DNA of 64,000 bases from Streptomyces flavidovirens DSM 40150 (GTDB lineage Bacteria > Actinomycetota > Actinomycetes > Streptomycetales > Streptomycetaceae), in contig NZ_AUBE01000013.1 in assembly GCF_000429085.1 (NCBI RefSeq), positions 62,001-126,000 on the forward strand, written 5' to 3'. Positions 33,523-43,168 of this stretch are shown here, piece after piece (the first letter of the stretch is position 1; each line of letters begins with the position of its first letter). Below the pieces are notes generated by a model that was not told the origin of the DNA, ran no database searches, and saw only the letters and a program-made list of their open reading frames with translations. The translations under genes and the position numbers were made by a program.

Positions 33523-34690
33523 GCAGCGCGGCGAGAGCCGTGAGCGGGTAGAGCGCCGACAGTGCCATCTGGCCGGGGTGCTGGGCGAGTTCGAGCCGGC
33601 CCGGTCCGTGCGGCACCCACCACAGCGCGTACGAACAGAACACCGCCGCCGTCGCCAGTGCCCCTCCCGCGCTGACTCGCGCGGCCAGGAACAGCACCAC
33701 GGGCACGCACCACACCCAGTGGTGCGACCAGGACACCGGGCTGACGAGCAGTGCGGTCACCGCGCACGCGACCACCGCCCCGGCCCGCTCGCCGCGCAGT
33801 TCGGCCGCCACCGCGACGGCGAGGCCCGTGCCGGCCGCCAGGGCGGCGGCCACGGCCCACCACGGGCCCGGGTCGCCGGTGTGCAGCAGCCGGGCCAGTA
33901 CGCCGCGCAGGGACTGGTTGGCGGTGTCCTCGACGTGGCCCACCCGGCCTGCCTCGAAGACCATCCGGGTCCAGTAGCGGTGCGAGTCGTACGGCAGGAC
34001 GGCCGCGGCCGTCACGGTGGCCGCGAGGAAGACGGCGGCGGCCTTCCCGGCCTGCCGGAGCCAGGGGTTGCGGCTCGGGCGTACGGCGCCCCGTGCTCGT
34101 ACGACTCCCGTGATCAGGAGAAAGACGCCGAAGAGCGCGGGTGTGAGCTTCACCGCGGCGGCGAGGCCGATGCCCGCGCCCGCCCACCGGTGGCCGTCGC
34201 GGCGGGTGAGGTCCCAGAGGACGGCCGCCGCGATCAGCAGGTTGATCTGCCCGTACCGCAGCGTCGTCCACACCGGCTCGCACCACACGGCGACGGCGGC
34301 GGTCAGCAGAACGGCGGTGGTGCTTTCGCGGCCCACCAGCCGCAGGGAGAGGCGGACCAGCGCGACGAGGAGAAGGAGGTTCCCGGCAGTGGCGAGGGTG
34401 CGCATCTCGGGGACGCCGAGCAGCGTCAGCGGGGTGAACAGCAGGGCGGCGAAAGGGGGGTAGGTGGTCGGCAGGTTGGCCTCGGTGGCACGCATCGCGT
34501 AGAGGTCCTGGCCTGCTCGTACGGTCTCGCCCTCGGCCCGGTAGACCATGAGGTCGATCATCGAGACGCCGGCGGCACGCTGGGCGGCCCAGAAGGCCGC
34601 GAAGGAGAGCAGACAGACCGAGGCGGCGACGAGTACCGGCCACCGGGCGAGGGGGGGGCGGGCGGCGGTGGTCTGCGCGGTGACGGTCAC
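33491..34690 (-). CDS. GT87-family polyprenol-phosphate mannosyltransferase
   Basis: A 399-aa polytopic membrane protein of the GT87 (DUF2029) type, using polyprenyl-phosphate-mannose outside the membrane. About 9-10 hydrophobic helices are visible. The first extracytoplasmic loop carries the acidic IDLMVYRAEGE motif, where a conserved Asp serves catalysis, followed by the TYPPFAALLFTPL block typical of this family. Codons and length fit mycobacterial alpha-1,6-mannosyltransferases; in Streptomyces the acceptor may be a lipoglycan or phosphoinositide mannoside. The GTG at 34690 lies 8 nt downstream of TACTGT on the minus strand, suggesting a leaderless start. It overlaps the convergent zinc-ribbon gene by 32 nt. 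Confidence 0.85.
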   Translation of the reverse strand: MTVTAQTTAARPPLARWPVLVAASVCLLSFAAFWAAQRAAGVSMIDLMVYRAEGETVRAGQDLYAMRATEANLPTTYPPFAALLFTPLTLLGVPEMRTLATAGNLLLLVALVRLSLRLVGRESTTAVLLTAAVAVWCEPVWTTLRYGQINLLIAAAVLWDLTRRDGHRWAGAGIGLAAAVKLTPALFGVFLLITGVVRARGAVRPSRNPWLRQAGKAAAVFLAATVTAAAVLPYDSHRYWTRMVFEAGRVGHVEDTANQSLRGVLARLLHTGDPGPWWAVAAALAAGTGLAVAVAAELRGERAGAVVACAVTALLVSPVSWSHHWVWCVPVVLFLAARVSAGGALATAAVFCSYALWWVPHGPGRLELAQHPGQMALSALYPLTALAALLTLWRTNRSA

Positions 34691-34744
34691 GCGGGCTGAC
34701 AGTACCGGGCGTATAGGGACAGAACGGGTGTGCGGGTAAACGAT

Positions 34745-34775
34745 TTGGTGGAGGGCCGGGGGGACCGTGTAATGT
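34745..34775 (+). promoter_or_regulatory. Promoter of the second tRNA-Ala gene
   Basis: TTGGTG (34745-34750) and TAATGT (34770-34775), spacing 19 bp, lie 44 nt before the mature tRNA. The -10 is good, the -35 weak. Confidence 0.45.
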
Positions 34776-34818
34776 TGGCGGAGCCGCCGGGGGAAACCCT
34801 GGGAACGGCGGAACGCAA

Positions 34819-34891
34819 GGGGCTATAGCTCAGTTGGTAGAGCGCCTGCATGGCATGCAGGAGGTCAGGAGTTCAATTCTCCTTAGCTCCA
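34819..34891 (+). tRNA. tRNA-Ala (anticodon GGC), copy 2
   Basis: Identical over all 73 nt to the tRNA at 32841-32913, including anticodon GGC (34852-34854) and the lack of encoded CCA. Flanks differ, so the promoter and terminator are independent. Confidence 0.97.
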
Positions 34892-34898
34892 CAGAATG

Positions 34899-34931
34899 AA
34901 GGTCCCCCGGTCGAATTGACCGGGGGACCTT
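34899..34931 (+). terminator. Terminator of tRNA-Ala copy 2
   Basis: A perfect 14-bp stem (34899-34912 with 34918-34931), loop GAATT, starting 8 nt after the tRNA. It lies 14 bases before the end of the convergent NuoF-like gene and may serve both strands. Confidence 0.85.
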
Positions 34932-34944
34932 CTCGTTTCCGGGG

Positions 34945-36525
34945 TCAGCCTCTGCCGCTGCCGAGGGCCTTCCTGCCGCTGGGCGGCAGTGCGGGCCGGG
35001 CCGGGCGGCGCTCGGGGGCCTCCTCCTCGATGCGCAGCGCCAGGGCGGGGCAGCGGCGTACGGCACGCTGGGCGCGTCCGCGCAGGTGCACCGGTACGGA
35101 CGCGTCCGCGAGCGCCGGGTAGCCGTCGGGGCCGAGCCGGATCAGCTCGGGAACGATGTCCGCGCACAGTCCGTGGCCCTTGCACAGCGTCCAGTCCACG
35201 GCGAACTTCTCGCCGCTCGGGATGCCCTCTTCCTCGTAGCCGGGGCCCGGCAGCGGCAGTACGCCCATCGTCTCGCGGCCGCAGCCGCCGCCCAGGACGT
35301 GCGCCGCCAGGTCGTCGGTGAACGCGTTGAGGGTCGAGACGAAGAAGCGCACGGAGCCGTCGGGGTGCTTGCACGCGCCCCGGCCCTTGACGGCCTGCGT
35401 CACTTCGCGCAGTGCCTCCAGGGCGGCCTGACCTCCTCCGTTGAGTACGTCGGAGAGGCCGCCGGCGGCGGCGGGCAGGCCCAGCCGGCAGGGGCCGCAC
35501 TGGCCCGCCGTCTCCGCGGCCAGCCAGTTCGCGACGCGCAGCGACTCGCCCAGCGGGCAGGTCTCGGGGCCGATCGGGAGGATGGCGCCCGCGCCCAGCG
35601 CCCCGCCGAACGAGGCGAGGGACTCGCGGGAGATCACGGCGTCGTGCGCGGCGACCGCGTCGATCCAGTTGCCGTGATAGCCGCCCGTGAGCACGCCCTG
35701 GGGCAGCGGCGGGGCGCCGGCCATCTGGAGGACGTAACGCAGCGGCACTCCGGTGGGCACCTCCACGACCATGGGGCGCGCGACCGCGCCGGAGATGGTG
35801 AGCATGACCGTGCCCGGCTCGTTCTCCAGGCCGGTGTGGCCGTAGCGGCGGGCGCCTATGCGGGCGGCGACGGCGAGCTGCGCGAATGTCTCGGTGTTGG
35901 ACAGCAGCGTCGGGGCGCCCCCTACGCCTGTCTCCGAGGCGCGCTCACGGCGGCCGGGCGGGAGCGCGGGGCCGCCGTTCGCGGCGCGGATCAGGGCGGA
36001 CGCTTCGCCGGAAACCATGCGTTCCGGGGTACGTACGATCCGGGCGCGCAGTTGCTGTCCGCGCCGGTCGGACAGGCCCCGCTCGGCGAAGGCGGCGCGT
36101 ATGGACGCCTCCGTCGAGTTCCGGGTCACGCCGACGATCAGGGTGCGGGCGCCGAGTGCCTCGGCCGCGAGCAGGGCGCCGTCGAGCGCCAGGTGCGGGG
36201 CGCGGTTGAGCAGGACGGTGTCCTTGCGGCAGGCGGGCTCGCCCTCACTGCCGTTGATGACGACGACGGGCCGCACCCCGCGCCGGATGGAGGCCTGTGC
36301 GACCGCCCGCAGTTTCTTGCCGAAGGGGAAGCCGGCACCGCCGCGGCCGCGCAGCGAGATGTAGTCGGCGAGTTCGGCCAGGCGCTCCCCGCCCATCGGC
36401 TCCAGCGGGCCGTGCACCTTCAGGTGCATGCCGAGGTCGAGACGCTCGACCAGGTCGAAGCCGGTGGTCAGCTGGGGAAGGCCGACTACGCGTACTTCGG
36501 GGACGTCGGGAAGGGGGACGTTCAA
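34945..36525 (-). CDS. NuoF-like SLBB flavoprotein with C-terminal ferredoxin domain
   Basis: A 526-aa soluble redox protein related to complex I subunit NuoF. FMN/NADH-binding motifs RGRGGAGFPFGKKL (about 59-72) and NGSEGEPACRKDT are present, then an SLBB-type region (about 235-300). The NuoF iron-sulfur motif CxxCxxC is altered: residues 339-346 read TAGQCGPC, so the first cysteine is alanine; C385 could be the distal ligand. A fused ferredoxin-like domain (about 440-500) has C-x5-C (C448, C454) and C492-Pro, the [3Fe-4S] pattern. The TTG start (36525-36523) overlaps the stop of the upstream cytochrome-like gene as TTGA, so the two are coupled. It probably passes electrons from NAD(P)H to the membrane partner; the acceptor is unknown. 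Confidence 0.85.
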   Translation of the reverse strand: MNVPLPDVPEVRVVGLPQLTTGFDLVERLDLGMHLKVHGPLEPMGGERLAELADYISLRGRGGAGFPFGKKLRAVAQASIRRGVRPVVVINGSEGEPACRKDTVLLNRAPHLALDGALLAAEALGARTLIVGVTRNSTEASIRAAFAERGLSDRRGQQLRARIVRTPERMVSGEASALIRAANGGPALPPGRRERASETGVGGAPTLLSNTETFAQLAVAARIGARRYGHTGLENEPGTVMLTISGAVARPMVVEVPTGVPLRYVLQMAGAPPLPQGVLTGGYHGNWIDAVAAHDAVISRESLASFGGALGAGAILPIGPETCPLGESLRVANWLAAETAGQCGPCRLGLPAAAGGLSDVLNGGGQAALEALREVTQAVKGRGACKHPDGSVRFFVSTLNAFTDDLAAHVLGGGCGRETMGVLPLPGPGYEEEGIPSGEKFAVDWTLCKGHGLCADIVPELIRLGPDGYPALADASVPVHLRGRAQRAVRRCPALALRIEEEAPERRPARPALPPSGRKALGSGRG

Positions 36526-37913
36526 CTTCGGTCTCCTGCGGGTGCGTGCCAGGGCTCTCCGACGGCGGGCCGGTAGAGCGGACCCGGCGCGGGCTCGGTT
36601 TCGTCGAGGGTGTGGGGGTGGGGGAGCGGTCCGGTGGGCGCGTCCGGGGCGTACGCGGGGCGGCCGGGCGCGTAGCCGGGAACGTCCGGTACGGCGTCGG
36701 GGGCGTAGCCGGGGAGGTCGGGTGCGGGGCCGTATCCGGGTAGGTCGGGTGCGGGGGCGGCTCCCGGACCGTACGCCGCGCGGTCCGGGTCGTACGGCGG
36801 GCGTACGGCCTGGGCGGGGGGCGGGGGTGACGGGGTGGGCCAGCGGGGCGGCTGAGGCGCCGCCTGGGCGGGGATCTCCTCCGTCATGGGGATCTGTTCT
36901 GCCAGGGGGATCCGTTCGGTGGGAGCGGAGGCGGCCGACGCGGCCGAAGCCGATACGGCGCGGTACGCGGCGGATATACCGGTGTCTGTCCCCGCGCGTA
37001 GACCTTCCGGGGAGCGGCCCGCCTCGTACAGCGGCGGGGCGGGCGCCGCGAGGCGCTGCGGCGGGGCCTGCGGCGCCGGGGCGTCGCGGAACAGCTCCTC
37101 CGGCTGCCGCTGCGGCCGGGCCGGCCGTGGCGGCTCCTGCGGCGGTGGGAACCCGCCGCCCGGCAGCGGGGAGACGGTGGCGTCGCGGGGCGCCGGTTCG
37201 GGCGCCGGGCCCAGGGAGCCGGACGTGACCAGGGCGACCACCCGGTCGGCGATGGTCCGCTTGAGCGGCTCAGGGAGCAGGCGCAGCGAAAGGGCCGCGA
37301 CGACCGCCGTGAGGCACAGGACGTACATCGTGACGACCCAGCCCGCGGCGGGCCGGCCCGCGAACAGGCCGTGCACCAGTGCCGACCCCCAGGCGGGGTA
37401 GGCGACCATGTGCAGCGACCGCCAGCGGCCCGCGATGCGGCCCGGCGTGGCGAACGCGCTGCGCATGGCGCCGGTCGAGGCGGCGACGACCATGAGGAAC
37501 CCGGCGAGGGAACCGAACCCGATGAGTCCGGACGTACCGCTGATTCCGAGGCCGAAGGGGACCAGGGCTCCCAGGAGTGCCACGTGTCCCAGGGAGACCT
37601 TGACCGTCACGTGCAGCAGCAGGAAGCCGAGGGAGGCGACCGCGGTGGCGCGGTGGACACCCTGCGCGATGAGACGGTGGCGCGGCCGCAGCAGCAGCCG
37701 GTCCGTCGCGATCAGGCCCCAGGCGACGGCGGCGGTCAGCGAGACCAGGGAAAGGACGCCGGTGGTGAAGTCGAGCGCGGCGCGCAGACTGTCGCTGCCG
37801 AGGACGGCGAACAGCGGTATGAGGAGCAACGCGACGGCTGTCAGGCCTCCTTGTGCGGGGCGGCTCAATGGGGGGAAAGCCAGGGAGGTCGAATTTTTTC
37901 GATGAGGGTTCAT
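36522..37913 (-). CDS. Ferric-reductase-like transmembrane haem protein with long Pro-rich tail
   Basis: A 463-aa protein. Residues 25-215 form six hydrophobic helices of the ferric-reductase-like/cytochrome-b type, with candidate haem ligands H87 and H101 on one helix and H168 and H181 on another (VHRAT...LLLH and SLHMVAYP...LVHG). The remaining 250 residues are a Pro/Ala/Gly/Tyr-rich tail with repeated PDLPGY / DVPGYAP units, probably disordered. ATG 37913 has GGAG 8 nt upstream. A far longer frame continues upstream antisense to leuS but is not coding. It is paired with the NuoF-like gene in an overlapping two-gene operon, giving a flavin-FeS-haem electron chain. Confidence 0.85.
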   Translation of the reverse strand: MNPHRKNSTSLAFPPLSRPAQGGLTAVALLLIPLFAVLGSDSLRAALDFTTGVLSLVSLTAAVAWGLIATDRLLLRPRHRLIAQGVHRATAVASLGFLLLHVTVKVSLGHVALLGALVPFGLGISGTSGLIGFGSLAGFLMVVAASTGAMRSAFATPGRIAGRWRSLHMVAYPAWGSALVHGLFAGRPAAGWVVTMYVLCLTAVVAALSLRLLPEPLKRTIADRVVALVTSGSLGPAPEPAPRDATVSPLPGGGFPPPQEPPRPARPQRQPEELFRDAPAPQAPPQRLAAPAPPLYEAGRSPEGLRAGTDTGISAAYRAVSASAASAASAPTERIPLAEQIPMTEEIPAQAAPQPPRWPTPSPPPPAQAVRPPYDPDRAAYGPGAAPAPDLPGYGPAPDLPGYAPDAVPDVPGYAPGRPAYAPDAPTGPLPHPHTLDETEPAPGPLYRPAVGEPWHAPAGDRS

Positions 37914-38142
37914 GGGGGCGACTCCGAATGGTTCGGCAAAGTGGTCCCGTTGCCGCATGCTAAGTCGCCCCATACCAGGCAGTACGAGGTTTGGAGGTTT
38001 AGCGTTCAGGAAGCGGGAAAACTTGTACGGTCGTTGCCCCGGATAGGGTCGATACGCGGGGTAACCCCTTGGGCAAGGGGCGACCGGTCCGTGGGACGGA
38101 TACGCGACGCGGCGCTCTCGGGCGCTGCGGTACCCTGACGCC
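37914..38142. other. Divergent intergenic region between the haem protein and the leuS leader
   Basis: The gap up to leuS is 426 bases. This left part contains no credible gene. A weak promoter-like pair TTGTAC (38023-38028) / TAGGGT (38044-38049) is spaced only 15 bp. The right part holds the leuS leader peptide, attenuator and tandem repeat, listed separately. Confidence 0.4.
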
Positions 38143-38181
38143 ATGCGTGCCGTACGCCTTCTGCTTAGCGAGCCGCGCTGA
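38143..38181 (+). CDS. leuS leader peptide MRAVRLLLSEPR
   Basis: A 12-codon open frame with three consecutive leucine codons CTT-CTG-CTT (38158-38166), two of them rare in this GC-rich genome. The ATG follows the hexamer TACCCT (38131-38136) by exactly 6 nt, so it is probably translated as a leaderless mRNA from its first base. Two hairpins and a T-run follow before leuS. This is the classical layout of ribosome-mediated attenuation, in which starvation for charged tRNA-Leu would stall the ribosome on the Leu run and permit read-through into leucyl-tRNA synthetase. Confidence 0.75.
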   Translation: MRAVRLLLSEPR

Positions 38182-38187
38182 TCACTC

Positions 38188-38211
38188 CCGACGGATGGAA
38201 GATCCGGTCGG
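38188..38211 (+). promoter_or_regulatory. Hairpin following the leuS leader peptide
   Basis: CCGACGGAT (38188-38196) pairs with ATCCGGTCGG (38202-38211) with one bulged G and a GGAAG loop. It starts 7 nt after the leader stop and could be the pause hairpin or part of the antiterminator of the attenuator. Confidence 0.55.
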
Positions 38212-38224
38212 AATCGGCGCGGCG

Positions 38225-38249
38225 TCCCCTCCTGTGCGAGGGGATTTTT
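38225..38249 (+). terminator. Intrinsic terminator (attenuator) before leuS
   Basis: TCCCCTC (38225-38231) pairs with GAGGGGA (38238-38244) over a 6-nt loop and is followed directly by five T (38245-38249). A U-tailed intrinsic terminator is uncommon in Streptomyces. It sits 91 nt upstream of leuS and after the leucine leader peptide. Confidence 0.8.
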
Positions 38250-38289
38250 CATTCGCTGAACGTCACAGTTCATTCGCTGAACGTCACAG
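38248..38289 (+). repeat. Perfect 21-bp tandem duplication in the leuS 5' region
   Basis: Two identical adjacent 21-bp units (38248-38268 and 38269-38289), each containing CATTCGCTGAACGTCACAG, lie between the attenuator and leuS. It may be a recent slip duplication. Confidence 0.9.
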
Positions 38290-38339
38290 CCTGAATGTCG
38301 CAGCCGCTGGCAGAGACGATCGATGGAGCTTTGAGGATC

Positions 38340-41204
<2,865 letters not shown>

Positions 41205-41240
41205 TTCGTGGTTGTGGTTGTTGTGTAGGTGCTTTCCCCT

Positions 41241-41284
41241 ACGGGCAGGTTGGGGGGTTCCGAAGGAACCCTCCGCCTGCCCGT
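41241..41284 (+). terminator. leuS terminator
   Basis: ACGGGCAGG (41241-41249) pairs with CCTGCCCGT (41276-41284), and an inner 10-bp stem closes a GAA loop. Confidence 0.85.
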
Positions 41285-41342
41285 TCCGTTTACGGTGGAG
41301 AGACCACGCGAGCCGAGTGGACCGACAAATGGAGAGGCGCTC

Positions 41343-42125
41343 ATGGAGGCCCTTACCCTGATCCTGATCCTGACGTCGCTGCTCTTCGTGGCGTTCGTGG
41401 CGACGGGGGTGTACGTGAGCGTGAAGGCGGTCGGTGCGGCCAAGCGCGGCGTGGACCGCAAGATCACGCAGGCGCGCCGCACCGTCGAGGACACCACCCT
41501 GCGGGCGAAGAGCTTCGGGCAGGTGGGCGTCGCCGGTGAGCTGGCCCAGCTGAGGCTCTCTCTGCGTACGTCGATGAAGGCCACCCAGGAGGCGCTGAAC
41601 GCGGGCGTCGCGGAGGACGCCTCCCTGTCGGAGTCGCTCGGGTTGTTCGAACGGCTGAGCGCGCACGGGCACGAACTGGACGACGACCTGAAGCGGCTGG
41701 AGCGCGAGCCGGACAGGGCGCGGGTCGCGGAGCGGCTGCCGGACCTGCGCGAGCGTACGGAGCGGGTGACGCATGCGGCGGACTCGCTGCGGTGGGCGGC
41801 GCGGGACCGGGCGCAGCAGTTCGCGAACGACGACCTCGCGTCGCTGAGCGCGCAGATCGAGGTCGAGTCGGGGGCGCTGCGGCACTGGGCCACGGGGCCG
41901 GGTGCGGATGCCTCCTGGCCGGCGGCGGACGCGAAGGGGAACGCTGAGGCGGACGGCAAGGTGGCCGGGGCGGCGGCGGACCGGGCGGACCGGGCGGACC
42001 GGGCGGAGGGGGCTGACGTGGGGCGCCGGGCGGCTGCCGGTCCCGAAGCGATCACGGCGCGTGACCCTCACCGGCAGACCACGTACCCGTGGCAGAAGAC
42101 GGCCCGCCCGGAGGGCACGGTCTGA
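41343..42125 (+). CDS. Membrane-anchored coiled-coil protein of unknown function
   Basis: A 260-aa protein: an N-terminal hydrophobic helix (residues 4-28, LTLILILTSLLFVAFVATGVYVSV), then a long charged helical region (30-190) rich in Arg, Glu, Leu and Ala with heptad-like spacing (RGVDRKITQARRTVEDTTL..., LERLSAHGHELDDDLKRLER), and a disordered Ala/Asp/Gly tail with an ADRADRADRAE repeat near residue 215. ATG 41343 has GGAGAGG upstream. I recognise no domain; it looks like the conserved hypothetical that sits after leuS in Streptomyces. It may be a membrane-tethered scaffold. Confidence 0.75.
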   Translation: MEALTLILILTSLLFVAFVATGVYVSVKAVGAAKRGVDRKITQARRTVEDTTLRAKSFGQVGVAGELAQLRLSLRTSMKATQEALNAGVAEDASLSESLGLFERLSAHGHELDDDLKRLEREPDRARVAERLPDLRERTERVTHAADSLRWAARDRAQQFANDDLASLSAQIEVESGALRHWATGPGADASWPAADAKGNAEADGKVAGAAADRADRADRAEGADVGRRAAAGPEAITARDPHRQTTYPWQKTARPEGTV

Positions 42126-42212
42126 CAATGCACGACAAGTTCCGGGGGCCGGCTGGATCTTTGAGCGGGCCCGGGCTGCCGCCGGGCGCCCCCGGCGGGT
42201 AACCTCCCGCTC

Positions 42213-43058
42213 ATGTCCCGCCATGTCGCGATCGTCACCGATTCAACGGCCTACCTGCCGCAGCAGACGATGGAGCGGCACGGCATCACAGCGGTGCCGC
42301 TGACCGTCGTCATCGGTGATCAGGCCCTCGAGGAGGGCACCGAGATCTCCGCCCGCTCGCTGGCCCTGGCCCTGCAGAAACGCCGGTCCGTGACGACGTC
42401 GAGGCCGAGTCCCGAGGTCTTCGCGGCGGCCTACCGCGCGGCGGCGGAAGCCGGCGCGACCGGCATCGTGTCGCTGCACCTGTCCTCCGAGTTCTCCGGC
42501 ACGTACGACGCCGCCGTGCTCGCCGCGCAGGGCGCCCCGGTGCCGGTGCGGGTGGTGGACACCGGAATGGTCGCGATGGCGCTGGGCTTCTGCGCGCTGT
42601 CGGCGGCCGAGGTGGTCGAGGCGGGAGGCACGGTGGACGAGGCGGTGGCCTCGGCGGAAAAGCGCGCGGCGAGCATGTCGGCGTACTTCTACGTGGACAC
42701 GCTGGAGTATCTGCGCCGCGGCGGCCGCATCGGTGCGGCACAGGCGCTGCTGGGCTCCGCCCTCGCTGTGAAGCCGCTGCTGGAGCTGGACGGGGGCCGC
42801 ATCGAGATGCTGGAGAAGGTACGTACTGCCTCCAAGGCGATCGCACGGCTGGAGGAGATCGTCGCCGAGCGGGCGGGCACGCGCCCCGTGGACATCGCGG
42901 TGCACCACCTGGCGGCTCCCGAGCGGGCCGAACGGCTGGCGGAGCGGCTGCGCGTCCGGGTCACCGGGCTGGCGGAGCTGCATGTCAGTGAGGTGGGGGC
43001 GGTGATCGGCGCGCATACGGGGCCGGGGCTGCTGGGCGTTGTGGTCGCGCCTCACTGA
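42213..43058 (+). CDS. DegV-family fatty-acid-binding protein
   Basis: A 281-aa DegV protein. These bind a fatty acid (FakB in Firmicutes presents it to the kinase FakA). Visible family blocks are VAIVTDSTAYLP, TSRPSPEVF, ATGIVSLHLSSEFSGTYDAA, VRVVDTGMVAMALGF and TLEYLRRGGRIGAAQA. Whether a FakA-type kinase acts with it here cannot be judged. ATG 42213 follows TAACCT (42200-42205) by 7 nt without a Shine-Dalgarno, suggesting a leaderless mRNA. A hairpin terminator with a TTTT run follows. Confidence 0.92.
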   Translation: MSRHVAIVTDSTAYLPQQTMERHGITAVPLTVVIGDQALEEGTEISARSLALALQKRRSVTTSRPSPEVFAAAYRAAAEAGATGIVSLHLSSEFSGTYDAAVLAAQGAPVPVRVVDTGMVAMALGFCALSAAEVVEAGGTVDEAVASAEKRAASMSAYFYVDTLEYLRRGGRIGAAQALLGSALAVKPLLELDGGRIEMLEKVRTASKAIARLEEIVAERAGTRPVDIAVHHLAAPERAERLAERLRVRVTGLAELHVSEVGAVIGAHTGPGLLGVVVAPH

Positions 43059-43069
43059 CACTGCGGACG

Positions 43070-43103
43070 CCCTCGTTGTGGTGACGGAGATATCCACAAC
43101 GGG
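43070..43103 (+). terminator. Terminator after the degV-like gene
   Basis: CCCTCGTTGTGG (43070-43081) pairs with CCACAACGGG (43094-43103) with a bulge, and a CTGCTTTT run follows. Confidence 0.7.
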
Positions 43104-43168
43104 CTGCTTTTCCACGGGAATTGACCGTGATCAGCGGGAACAGGCGGATGTGCCTACCGTCTCGTGAC

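Noticed and set aside
32841..34891. Integrated element bounded by duplicated tRNA-Ala (att-like) sequences
   Set aside because: Both copies are full functional tRNA genes with separate promoters and terminators, and no integrase, phage or plasmid gene lies between them.
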